Shown here: positions 1 to 6,648 of the stretch, in pieces | Position numbering within the stretch: position 1 is the first letter of the stretch | Layout: the number at the start of each line of letters is the position of its first letter | Source of the DNA: WACF01 sp040880205 | GTDB lineage: Bacteria > Pseudomonadota > Gammaproteobacteria > Pseudomonadales > Cellvibrionaceae | DNA: 10,841 nt | NCBI GenBank assembly: GCA_040880205.1 | Contig: JBBDIU010000155.1 | Location: 1-10,841 of the forward strand | Reading direction: 5' to 3' | Translations under genes and position numbers: made by a program | The notes under the pieces: generated by a model | What the model saw: the letters and a program-made list of their open reading frames with translations, nothing else | The model's database searches: none | Told to the model about the DNA's origin: nothing

Positions 1-225
1 GAGTGAATAGCTGCAGGGACAGCAGCGGGACGGGCCATGGAAGGCCCATTGAACGGAGAAACAGTACCCGCCCAGCCGTGCAATGCGGGAATTGAGACGA
101 GAATGGTGAATAGTGAATAGGTGAAAGGTGAATAGGTAAAAGGTGAAATGTGAAATGTGAAATGGAAAGCGACGAAGGGATTGTGGGGAAATATCTTAAT
201 TTGAATTCAACTAAAAAGATTGTTC
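1..225. other. Non-coding region upstream of lolD
   Basis: I see no gene supported here. A short frame is open from base 3 to the TGA at 108-110, but it resembles nothing I recognise. There is a small hairpin around 32-47 (GGGCC / GGCCC arms) and then a purine-rich tandem repeat at 106-163. The last 60 bases are AT-rich and presumably contain the lolD promoter, but no convincing -35/-10 pair stands out. The C-terminus of a LolC permease, which precedes lolD in many gammaproteobacteria, is not visible in this stretch. Confidence 0.6.
106..163 (+). repeat. Degenerate 7-8 bp tandem repeat (GTGAAAT / GTGAATAG)
   Basis: Eight consecutive units read GTGAATA, GTGAATAG, GTGAAAG, GTGAATAG, GTAAAAG, GTGAAAT, GTGAAAT, GTGAAAT. 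Another GTGAATAG lies at 3-10. The last three units are identical, which points to recent slippage, while the first five have diverged. All Gs and As lie on one strand, so it is an asymmetric purine-rich tract. It sits about 60 bases before lolD; whether it affects expression cannot be told from sequence. Confidence 0.85.
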
Positions 226-933
226 ATGACGGAAAATAATTTAGAGCTTGTGTTGCATTGCGAGGATTTGTCGAAAACCTATGCGCAGGGTCCGCTGCGG
301 GTGGAGGTTTTGAAGGGGGTTGATTTCTCGGTGGCCAGGGGCGAGACGATTGCCATTGTGGGGGCGTCCGGGTCGGGGAAGTCGACCTTGCTCAATCTGT
401 TGGGAGGCTTGGATTTGCCCAGCGAGGGTAGGGTGGTGCTCGACGGGCAGGACATGTTTTCGCTTAGCGAAAATGACCGCGGTCGGTTGCGCAACAAGAG
501 CATGGGCTTTGTTTATCAGTTTCATCACCTCCTCCCGGAATTTACCGCACTCGAGAATGTCGCCATGCCCTTGTTGATCGGCAAGTGGAAAACGCAGGCC
601 GCCTACGCGGAAGCGCGCGATACCTTGGCAAAGGTCGGTTTGGCGGAACGGGTGGAGCACAAGCCTTCGGAGTTGTCCGGCGGTGAACGCCAGCGCGTTG
701 CCATTGCCCGGGCGCTGGTTACCCGGCCCAGTTGTGTGTTGATGGATGAGCCTACCGGCAATCTGGATCGGCGCGCGGCGGAAGCCATTCAGGCCCTGAT
801 GATGGATTTGAACAGGGAGTTGCACACCAGCTTCGTGATTGTTACCCACGATGAGCGCCTTGCGCAAAAAATGCAGCGAGTATTGTTGCTCGAGGATGGT
901 GCCCTCAAACCTTACACGGATAGCGTCGCTTAA
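226..933 (+). CDS. lolD: LolD, ATPase of the lipoprotein-releasing ABC transporter
   Basis: This is the cytoplasmic ATPase that powers extraction of outer-membrane lipoproteins from the inner membrane and their hand-over to LolA. It is 235 residues from the ATG at 226, the usual LolD length. An in-frame TTG at 220 is a less likely start because family members begin a few residues before the LxCExLxKxY segment. Visible motifs are Walker A GASGSGKST at about 46-54, the Q-loop glutamine at about 98, the ABC signature LSGGE at about 150-154, Walker B VLMDEP at about 171-176 and the H-loop His at about 208. The N-terminal GPLRVEVLKGVDFSVARGE stretch and LLNLLGGLD after Walker A are typical of LolD rather than of other small ABC ATPases such as MacB or FtsE. 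The stop is followed after one base by the permease start, so the two are surely co-transcribed. The Shine-Dalgarno is weak (AAAAAGA). Confidence 0.96.
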   Translation: MTENNLELVLHCEDLSKTYAQGPLRVEVLKGVDFSVARGETIAIVGASGSGKSTLLNLLGGLDLPSEGRVVLDGQDMFSLSENDRGRLRNKSMGFVYQFHHLLPEFTALENVAMPLLIGKWKTQAAYAEARDTLAKVGLAERVEHKPSELSGGERQRVAIARALVTRPSCVLMDEPTGNLDRRAAEAIQALMMDLNRELHTSFVIVTHDERLAQKMQRVLLLEDGALKPYTDSVA

Positions 934-934
934 T

Positions 935-2170
935 ATGCTCAGTTTTTTTATCGGTCTACGCTACACCGGGTCCCGGCGCCACAGCCAGTTGGTCTCGTTT
1001 ATTTCAACCATTTCCATTGCAGGTCTGGTGATAAGCGTCGCCCTGCTGGTGATGGTGCTGTCGGTGATGAACGGCTTCGACAAGGAGCTGCGCGAGCGCA
1101 TTCTCGCCATTTTGCCCCAGGCCTCCATTCAGCACGTGGACAACATTGAGGATTGGCGGGAGCTGCGCGATTGGATGGTTGACCAAGCGGGAGTGTTGGA
1201 TGCAGCGCCTTTCGTGCAGACGGCGGGCATGGCGGAGTACAGACGTCAGGTGGCGCCGTTGATAATCACCGGGGTCGACGCGGAAACGGAAAGGAATGTA
1301 TCGGCCATTGAAGATTTTTTGTCACCGGATTTACTCGCCTTGCTGGCCCGACAGGAAAACACCGGAGCGATTATTCTGGGTGGCGGGGTGGCGGAAAATC
1401 TAAATGTCGCGGTGAACGACCGGGTGAAAATAATTATCCCACACGGTGCCGGCCGCAAGGCCAACCCTTCGGTTGCGGGCCTGCGCGTCGCGGGCATTAT
1501 CAACACCGGCACGGAGGTGGATCAAACCCTGGCCTTGACTAATCTGGCCACGGCACAGGCATTGGCGTCCATGGGGGAAGGGGTTACCGGCGTGAAACTG
1601 AAAGTGGATGACCTGTTTAATGTGGAAGGTATCGTCTACCCCATTGTGCGCGCACTTCCGTACGGCCATACCTCAACCACCTGGATTCGAAGCAAGGGGA
1701 ACTTGTACCAGGCTATTCAGATGTCAAAAAACCTGGTTGGGCTGCTGCTCTTCCTGATCATCGGAATCGCGGCGTTTAATCTGGTGTCGACCCTGGTTAT
1801 GGTAACCGTGGACAAGCAAAGCGATATCGCGATTCTGCGCACATTGGGAGCCAGTACCCAAAAAATAATGGCCGTGTTTATGGTACAAGGGAGTGTGATC
1901 GGTTTGATCGGTACCGCGCTTGGTCTCATGCTGGGTTTGTTGCTGGCGTTTTTTGTTCAAGACTTCGTCGGTTGGATTGAAGGCTTATTCGGTTTTCAGT
2001 TCCTCAAGTCCGATGTGTATCCTATCAGTTTTGTTCCTTCGGCCGTTCGCCTGTGGGATTTGGTGTCCATTGCCGCTGTCGCACTCATTCTCAGCTTTTT
2101 CGCGACTTTGTATCCCGCCTGGCGCGCCAGCCGGATCAAACCCGCCGAGGCCTTGCGCTTCGAGGTGTGA
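935..2170 (+). CDS. lolE: LolC/LolE-family permease of the lipoprotein-releasing ABC transporter
   Basis: This inner-membrane permease partners LolD and delivers lipoproteins to periplasmic LolA. It has 411 residues from the ATG at 935, the normal family length; longer upstream readings overlap lolD and are artefacts. It shows a short N-terminal cytoplasmic segment, TM1 at about 22-45, a MacB-like periplasmic domain at about 46-245, and an FtsX domain with TM2 about 267-290, TM3 about 314-341 and TM4 about 373-394. It ends in the family-typical YPAWRASRIKPAEALRFE. Features are mixed: FNLVSTLVM, ILRTLGA and WIEGLFGFQFLKSD look like LolE, while ILPQASI and the IMAVFMVQGS segment look like LolC. 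I use lolE because it follows lolD; a single dual-role permease (LolF type) is possible, since no second permease is in view. Confidence 0.9.
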   Translation: MLSFFIGLRYTGSRRHSQLVSFISTISIAGLVISVALLVMVLSVMNGFDKELRERILAILPQASIQHVDNIEDWRELRDWMVDQAGVLDAAPFVQTAGMAEYRRQVAPLIITGVDAETERNVSAIEDFLSPDLLALLARQENTGAIILGGGVAENLNVAVNDRVKIIIPHGAGRKANPSVAGLRVAGIINTGTEVDQTLALTNLATAQALASMGEGVTGVKLKVDDLFNVEGIVYPIVRALPYGHTSTTWIRSKGNLYQAIQMSKNLVGLLLFLIIGIAAFNLVSTLVMVTVDKQSDIAILRTLGASTQKIMAVFMVQGSVIGLIGTALGLMLGLLLAFFVQDFVGWIEGLFGFQFLKSDVYPISFVPSAVRLWDLVSIAAVALILSFFATLYPAWRASRIKPAEALRFEV

Positions 2171-2196
2171 GCAACGCGCGGGGTTATCGCTGGCTG

Positions 2197-2733
2197 TTAC
2201 TGGGCGGCTTGTCGTTTCTTGCGCCGATCCGAGCGCCGCCTGCCCCAGTTGCGCATTACCGTCCAATACCAGAAAGCCTGCATGGCCAGGTAACCCAAGG
2301 CGCCCAGAATCATGCCCGATAACACCGAACCCAATAGCAGGGGTTTCCAAATGTGGTGAAACTCTTCCTGAAACCATTCCCAATTAAAGTACAGAGTAAA
2401 CCGGGCGTGTGGCATGTCCAGCAGCCAACGGCCGATTTCGTAGGTGGTAAAAAAAATGGGCGCATAGGTGAAGGGATTGCTGATCCAGGACAGCAATACC
2501 GCCAAAGGCAAATTGCAGCGCAACAGCAATGCCAGGCAGGCCGCCAGTGCCATTTGTCCGACCATGGGCAGGAAAGCAACGAATATGCCCACGAACACAG
2601 CCACCGACACCGACCGGCGGTTCAAATGGAAGAGGTTGGGGTCGTGTAACAATCCGCCGAGAAATTGCAGCGCCGGATTGCTTTTTACGCTCGCGTGATC
2701 CGGTACCCAGCGCTTGAGGAGCTTTCTGGCCAT
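2197..2733 (-). CDS. DUF2062 family inner-membrane protein
   Basis: This is a 178-residue protein of unknown molecular function belonging to the DUF2062 family. Recognisable family features are the N-terminal P-x-L-x-FLGGLLHDPNLFHLNRRSV segment (about 20-42), the hydrophobic GIFVAFLPMVGQM block (about 49-61), R-x-NLP (about 72-76), and WISNPFTYAPIFFTTYEIG (about 83-101). Predicted membrane segments lie at about 41-72, 78-98 and 131-157. The tail is strongly basic (RRRSDRRKKR), placing it in the cytoplasm. It converges with the permease gene with only 26 bases between the two stop codons and no clear terminator hairpin there. I recall the same reverse-oriented DUF2062 gene between lolE and comEC in Pseudomonas. 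No experimentally based role can be assigned from the sequence. Confidence 0.9.
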   Translation of the reverse strand: MARKLLKRWVPDHASVKSNPALQFLGGLLHDPNLFHLNRRSVSVAVFVGIFVAFLPMVGQMALAACLALLLRCNLPLAVLLSWISNPFTYAPIFFTTYEIGRWLLDMPHARFTLYFNWEWFQEEFHHIWKPLLLGSVLSGMILGALGYLAMQAFWYWTVMRNWGRRRSDRRKKRQAAQ

Positions 2734-3257
2734 TGTCAGTGTCCCGTCCCACTAATGGGCCTGATTTCAGCGCTCACCTGGTCTGTGCCATCGGGAACGC
2801 CGACTGTATTTTCACGGGATGCAATGCCGTGACAGCGGACGATATGGGCTCTCGGCGGGCGCGCCATGCAAGTCCTCCGACCGAGTCGCGGTTCTGCTAA
2901 ACAACCACGGCCATTCATGGGGAACCGGGCGTTGTCAGAGAAGCCTTCCCTGCAGGAGATCGCCACATTGCGGTTGCGCGAAACAGTCTGTGAAGTTGTT
3001 GAACAGGACACCCGAAGCGCCACCCGAAAAGTTGGGGCGCCATTATGCCTAGGTTGTTTAACGAACTCTATCATCTCAAATGATGCGACATCTTCTTATT
3101 GGTTCCCCTCCCGATTGCTGCTGCTCATAGTCAGCGGTTGCGCCGGATGCCACTCAGACATATATAGGACCGCTTTACCCCGACAGTTTTGACGCGTCGC
3201 TGTTGCAACCGTAGAATTCTTTGGCTCCCCAGTGATCGCCCCCAGGGAACGGAAACA
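2734..3257. other. Divergent intergenic region between DUF2062 gene and comEC
   Basis: These 524 bases hold the start regions of two divergent genes. No recognisable gene is present. A minus-strand frame (2736-3074, 112 codons) ends two bases before the DUF2062 start, and a plus-strand frame (2866-3192, 108 codons) is open. Both translate to low-hydrophobicity, Arg/Ser-rich sequence without a domain I know, so I treat them as chance frames or decayed coding DNA. A weak promoter candidate for comEC is at 3138-3166. A short inverted repeat ATCAT-n-ATGAT lies near 3070-3085. The length is unusual for this otherwise compact locus. Confidence 0.55.
3138..3166 (+). promoter_or_regulatory. Candidate sigma70-type promoter for comEC
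   Basis: TTGCGC at 3138-3143 and TATATA at 3161-3166 are separated by exactly 17 bases. The -35 matches the consensus at three of six positions and the -10 at four of six. Transcription would start around 3172-3174, leaving a leader of roughly 85 bases before the comEC ATG at 3258. This is motif matching only and could be chance. Confidence 0.3.
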
Positions 3258-5614
3258 ATGATAAAAATCCTGGCCGCTAGCGTGGGAATACTGGCCGTTT
3301 CGTGGCTGCCCCACTTGCCGACCCTGCCACAGTCCGCCTGGCAGCTTGCTACCCTGCTGCTGCCTATTGCCGCCGTCATCTGCCTTCTGTTGCTCCATCC
3401 GCGGACGCGGCCACTCGCGTGGTTTTGTCTTGGTGCCCTATGGGGCATAAGCGCCGGGCACCGGCTACTGGCGGGTCAATTGCCCGCCGCGCTGGAAGGC
3501 GAGGAATTGTTGGTCAGTGGGTATATCAGCGCATTGCCGGAAGACCGAGACGACTTTCAGCGTTTTGAATTTTCCATTGATGATTTCCACAACATCGACC
3601 CCGTGTATCTGGCGGAGCAGCCGTTGCCCAAGCGCGTGCTGCTCTCTTGGTATGGACAAGATTCACAAATACGGGTGGCGCAACGGTGGACCTTGCGAAT
3701 CAGATTGAAACGGCCGCGCGGCTTCGTCAACACGGGCGGCTTCGATTACCAGCGCTGGCTATTGAGCCGCGGCCTCGGTGCAACCGGCTATGTGCGACCG
3801 TCAACTCATAATCAATTACATGGCGTGGCCCCGGGTTATACGGTGCAAAAGCAACGCCAGCGGATTCGCGACTGGATAGCGGGAGCCGTTGATAGCGACA
3901 GCCAGGGCTTACTATTGGCCCTTGCAATTGGCGACAGCTCGGCAATTAGTCCCGAACAGTGGGAGCTGTTGCGAGCCACCGGAACCAGCCATCTGATGGC
4001 CATTTCGGGTTTGCATATTGGGTTGATTGCATTGTTCGGCTATTGGCTGGGCCACGCCTTGCGCGCGGCCTGTTCGTTGTTGGGCCGGCGGTTGGGGCTG
4101 GGGTATCTCTTGCCCGGTTGCGTTTCCTGCATTCTGGCAGCCTGCTACAGTGCCATGGCCGGTTTTTCTCTGCCTACCCAGCGAGCTCTGATCATGGTGC
4201 TGCTGGTCAATATAGCCATAGTGCTCTCCCGGGTTGGCACCTCGATGCGCGCCTTGGCCTGGGCCATGCTGATTGTGCTGCTCCTCGATCCACTGTCCGC
4301 TTATCAGCTGGGTTTCTGGTTGTCATTCGGTGCGGTCGGCTTTTTGCTGTTTCATTTTCAGCATCGCTATCGCACTGATTCGGGTGCACAGCGATTCGTT
4401 GGCTTCGGCCGAGCTCAATGGGTCGTGTTCGTGGGGCTGATGGTGCCTTTGCTGGCGCTAAATCAGGCGCTGAGTTTGCTGACGCCGCTTGCCAACCTGA
4501 TCGCCATTCCCCTGGTTTCCTTGGTCGCGGTTATGCCCTTGTTGCTGGGGGTCTTGCTCAGCGGATTGGACTGGAGCATAGCGGATGCTCTGCTGCAACT
4601 TGCGGCAGCGACATTGCGTTTGTGCTTGTGGATACTGGACGGATTCACCCACCATCTGAAATCGGTGGGCTGGTATCCACAGGGCGCCGGAGTCAGTCTA
4701 TTTTCCGCGCTACTGGCACTGGCTGGCGTGCTGTTACTACTCAGTCCGCGTGGGATTCCCGGTCGCTGGCTTGGGGTCGTGTTGCTATTTCCATTGTTGC
4801 TGCCGGGAGCGGATCGCCGTCCGCCCCTGGCGGTGACGGTACTCGACGTGGGCCAGGGTTTGGCGATAGTGGTCGCCACGCCCAGCCGGCTGCTGGTCTA
4901 CGATACCGGTCCCGCCTACAGTGAACGCTTTAACGCGGGCGATGCGATTGTGGGACCCTATCTGCGCGCCCGTGGCATTCACAAGATCGACCGACTAATT
5001 GTCAGTCATGGCGATGCCGATCACGCTGGCGGTACAGAAGCGCTGATGGCCGGCGTAGCGGTTGATGACCTGATTGTGGGTAACGATTTGCCCCGGGTCA
5101 GCGGGACCTACCCGGATGTGCCGGCATCTCGCTGCGACAGCGACGCAGGCTGGCGATGGGACGAGGTGTCGTTCCGGTTGATTGAGCCGGATGGAGCCAC
5201 GCAAGGCCGTAACAACCAGTCCTGCATTCTGTTGATCGAATACGCCGGCCAGCGCGTGTTAATCCCCGGTGATATTGAAGCGCCAGTGGAAAGAATACTG
5301 CTGGCCGCGGGGCAGCTCCCGCGCTCGGTTGCGGTGTTGGTTGCGCCGCACCACGGCAGCGCCACTTCGTCGACCCCCGGTTTCGTGGAACAGACGCAAG
5401 CCCAACGCGTGGTCTATAGCGCCGGATACCGCAGCAACTACNNNNNNNNNNACATCCTCATCCAGCGGTTCGTGCCCGTTACCAGGCCGCTGGCAGTCAG
5501 GCCCACAACACGGCCACCAGTGGTCAGCTGACGTTTGTCTGGGATCGTGATGGAAACCTGAGTGTTCAACCCTTGCGCGAAATCCGGCGTAGGTATTGGT
5601 TCGATGATTTTTGA
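3258..5614 (+). CDS. comEC: ComEC/Rec2 family DNA uptake channel (interrupted by assembly gap)
   Basis: ComEC is the inner-membrane channel that passes single-stranded DNA into the cytoplasm during natural transformation. I take the ATG at 3258 as start, with GGAA shortly upstream; the in-frame TTG at 3189 would add 23 unlikely residues. Domains in order: two N-terminal membrane segments and a DUF4131-type soluble domain (to about residue 165); the polytopic Competence domain with the signature GTSHLMAISGLHIG near residues 240-256; and a C-terminal metallo-beta-lactamase-like domain with LDVGQG (Asp about 530), SHGDADHAGG (about 583-592) and PHHGS (about 698-702). Ten Ns at 5442-5451 break the gene. 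Downstream, the expected C-terminus HPHPAVRARYQAAGSQ... resumes in another frame and ends at the TGA at 5612-5614, with the last residues RRRYWFDDF. The gene is therefore probably intact (about 782 residues if two bases fill the gap). Reading straight through the Ns gives a false stop at 5529-5531. Confidence 0.93.
5442..5451. other. Assembly gap (10 Ns) inside comEC
   Basis: Ten Ns follow the codons for S-N-Y. The next bases are ACATCCTCATCC. ComEC homologues typically have N-x-[FYW]-G-H-P at this place, and GGA CAT CCT CAT CCA would read G-H-P-H-P. The true gap length should be 2 modulo 3, and two bases (GG) would restore the frame. The 10-N length is thus most likely a scaffolding placeholder. 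Confidence 0.9.
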
Positions 5615-5771
5615 ATGGGTAATGCGACGAATCCGCCTATCGTTGGGAGACAACCGGAACATTCCGTCGTTGCCATTTGGTCGAGCTTACCGTTAAACCA
5701 TTTATGGTAGAGTGGCGCGCGGCGGTGGCTTTTCGGTCGGTCCTGGATATCCGGGCTATAATTCCGCCTAT
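5615..5771. other. Intergenic region between comEC and the hairpin array
   Basis: No gene is supported here. It holds two palindromic sites: ACCAT-TT-ATGGT at 5697-5708, and a 14-base near-palindrome with one mismatched pair at 5742-5755 around a perfect GGATATCC core. A perfect TATAAT follows at 5757-5762. No T-run typical of an intrinsic terminator follows the comEC stop. Confidence 0.6.
5742..5762 (+). promoter_or_regulatory. Candidate -10 box with adjacent palindromic operator
   Basis: TATAAT at 5757-5762 is a perfect -10 hexamer. No good -35 lies 16-19 bases upstream (the sequence there is CGGTCG-like). The near-palindrome at 5742-5755 (core GGATATCC) ends one base before the -10, where a regulator would contact the promoter. 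Transcription would begin around 5769-5770, two or three bases before the first stem-loop of the array. This makes a dedicated transcript for the array and exbB plausible. Confidence 0.4.
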
Positions 5772-5807
5772 TATTAACCCGGCAATTAAGATTGCCGGGT
5801 TAATAGC

Positions 5808-5827
5808 GCGGTACAAGGATGTACCGC
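5808..5827 (+). promoter_or_regulatory. Hairpin with perfect CsrA/RsmA consensus site
   Basis: Positions 5811-5822 read GTACAAGGATGT, matching the CsrA SELEX consensus RUACARGGAUGU at every position. As in high-affinity ligands of that family, the ACA and UGU lie in the stem and GGA in the apical loop. Stem arms are GCGGTACA and TGTACCGC. The match is seen directly; binding is inferred. Confidence 0.55.
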
Positions 5828-5902
5828 CGCTGGCCATAGGCCAGCGCGAGCCCACGAAATACCCGACGATTCGCACATCGTCGCCAGTATGTCGTGGGCG
5901 AC

Positions 5903-5935
5903 CCATTAAACAGATCAGGACGATCTGTTTAATGG
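5903..5935 (+). promoter_or_regulatory. 14-bp perfect hairpin presenting CAGGACG (possible second CsrA/RsmA site)
   Basis: Arms CCATTAAACAGATC (5903-5916) and GATCTGTTTAATGG (5922-5935) are exact reverse complements around the loop AGGAC. Positions 5916-5922 read CAGGACG, which fits the CAGGA(U/A/C)G repeat known from the CsrB RNA, with GGA in the loop. It is weaker than the site at 5811 because the upstream ACA is absent. Confidence 0.45.
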
Positions 5936-5978
5936 CCGGGTTAATAAATCCTGTCCCGTGCTATCCGAGGAGAAAGCA

Positions 5979-6605
5979 GTGCTGGAAATTGTCGTGGCCG
6001 GTGGTTGGTTGATGGTGCCGATCATTCTCTGTTCCATTGCCGTAGCGGCCATTGCGGTCGAACGCTATTGGACGCTCACTCCCTCGCGTATTGCGCCTCG
6101 CCATTTGTTGGCCCAAGTGTGGGGGTGGATAAAAAATAATCAGCTGGATGGTAATAAAATCCGTGAACTGAAGCGCTCGTCGGAATTGGGCAAGATTCTC
6201 GCCGCGGGACTTAGCAATTCGCGCAGTGGTCGCGAAGTGATGAAGGACAGTATCGAGGAGGCGGCCAGCCAGGTCATTCATGACATGGAGCGCTACCTCG
6301 GCGCCATGGGCACCATTGCCGCCATAACCCCCCTGCTCGGTTTGCTCGGAACCGTGGTGGGGATGATAGAAGTCTTTACCGAAATTATGTTGCAGGGCAC
6401 GGGCAACGCCGGCGTGCTGGCCGGCGGTATCAGCCAGGCCTTGATTACCACTGCCGCCGGTTTATCGGTTGCCATTCCCGCCATGATTTTGCATCGCTAT
6501 TTCCAGCGTCGGGTGGACACGCTGGTGGTTACCATGGAACAGGACGCCGTGAAACTGGTGGATGCGCTGCACAGTGATCGTCGTGTCGACATTAAAACCG
6601 CATGA
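5979..6605 (+). CDS. exbB: ExbB/TolQ/MotA family proton channel subunit
   Basis: This inner-membrane subunit of an ExbB-ExbD type motor uses the proton gradient to energise an outer-membrane or envelope process. It has 208 residues from the GTG at 5979, chosen because GAGGAG (5967-5972) lies six bases upstream and family members begin MLE-[IL]-V-x-AGGWLM-x-PI; the in-frame GTG at 5958 has no such site. Membrane segments are at about 10-28, 108-133 and 148-172. The TPLLGLLGTVVGMI and GGISQALITTAAGLSVAIPA blocks are the conserved channel-lining helices 2 and 3. The cytoplasmic segment between TM1 and TM2 (about 35-105) is normal length. It is followed 43 bases later by exbD. The pair next to lpxK in Pseudomonas-like genomes is usually annotated tolQ/exbB-like; its energised partner is not in this window and no tonB is present. 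Translation may be controlled by the structured leader immediately upstream. Confidence 0.93.
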   Translation: MLEIVVAGGWLMVPIILCSIAVAAIAVERYWTLTPSRIAPRHLLAQVWGWIKNNQLDGNKIRELKRSSELGKILAAGLSNSRSGREVMKDSIEEAASQVIHDMERYLGAMGTIAAITPLLGLLGTVVGMIEVFTEIMLQGTGNAGVLAGGISQALITTAAGLSVAIPAMILHRYFQRRVDTLVVTMEQDAVKLVDALHSDRRVDIKTA

Positions 6606-6648
6606 CGGGTCACCTGGCGCCGCAGCAAGCCGCTAAAGAGTAAAAACG

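Larger units (their letters stand above)
5772..5946 (+). repeat. Five-hairpin array with terminal inverted repeats; possible structured leader RNA of exbB
   Basis: Five stem-loops follow each other with spacers of 2, 0, 3 and 3 bases. SL1 5772-5805: 15 bp perfect stem, loop TAAG. SL2 5808-5827: 8 bp, loop AGGA. SL3 5828-5846: 8 bp, loop ATA. SL4 5850-5899: paired blocks of 8, 4 and 7 bp with a mismatch and a small internal loop, loop TCGCAC. SL5 5903-5935: 14 bp perfect stem, loop AGGAC. The array closes with GCCGGGTTAATA at 5935-5946, which repeats the 3' arm of SL1 and can pair with 5772-5783. That outer pairing excludes SL1, so two folds compete. No poly-T follows any stem, which argues against an intrinsic terminator. 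The array ends 20 bases before the exbB Shine-Dalgarno. It could be a regulatory 5' leader, a small RNA, or a MITE-like element with TA at both outer ends. I do not recognise a named family. Confidence 0.8.

Noticed and set aside
241..867. 208-codon open frame antisense to lolD
   Set aside because: Entirely within lolD, which has all ABC ATPase motifs; the antisense product has no recognisable features.
3090..3192. Lipobox-like LLLLIVSGC in a plus-strand frame before comEC, hinting at a tiny lipoprotein
   Set aside because: No start codon stands close upstream in that frame; the ATGs at 3080/3083 are in another frame that stops after 16 codons. A real gene would need two frameshifts.
5670..5695. 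GacA-type box (TGTAAG-N6-CTTACA) that would suggest an RsmY/Z-like small RNA
   Set aside because: Only a half-site resembling CTTACC is present; the other half does not match.
5772..5805. SL1 as an intrinsic terminator for comEC
   Set aside because: The stem is strong but no T-run follows on either strand (GCGCGG on one side, AGGCGG on the other).
5772..5946. Integron attC site or CRISPR array
   Set aside because: The inverted repeats lack the attC core GTTRRRY/RYYYAAC, and the stems differ from each other, so there are no uniform repeats with spacers.
5677..6012. Open frame across the hairpin array running into exbB
   Set aside because: It spans perfect inverted repeats and gives repetitive self-mirrored peptide text (INPAIKIAGLI); the structure is better explained at DNA/RNA level.
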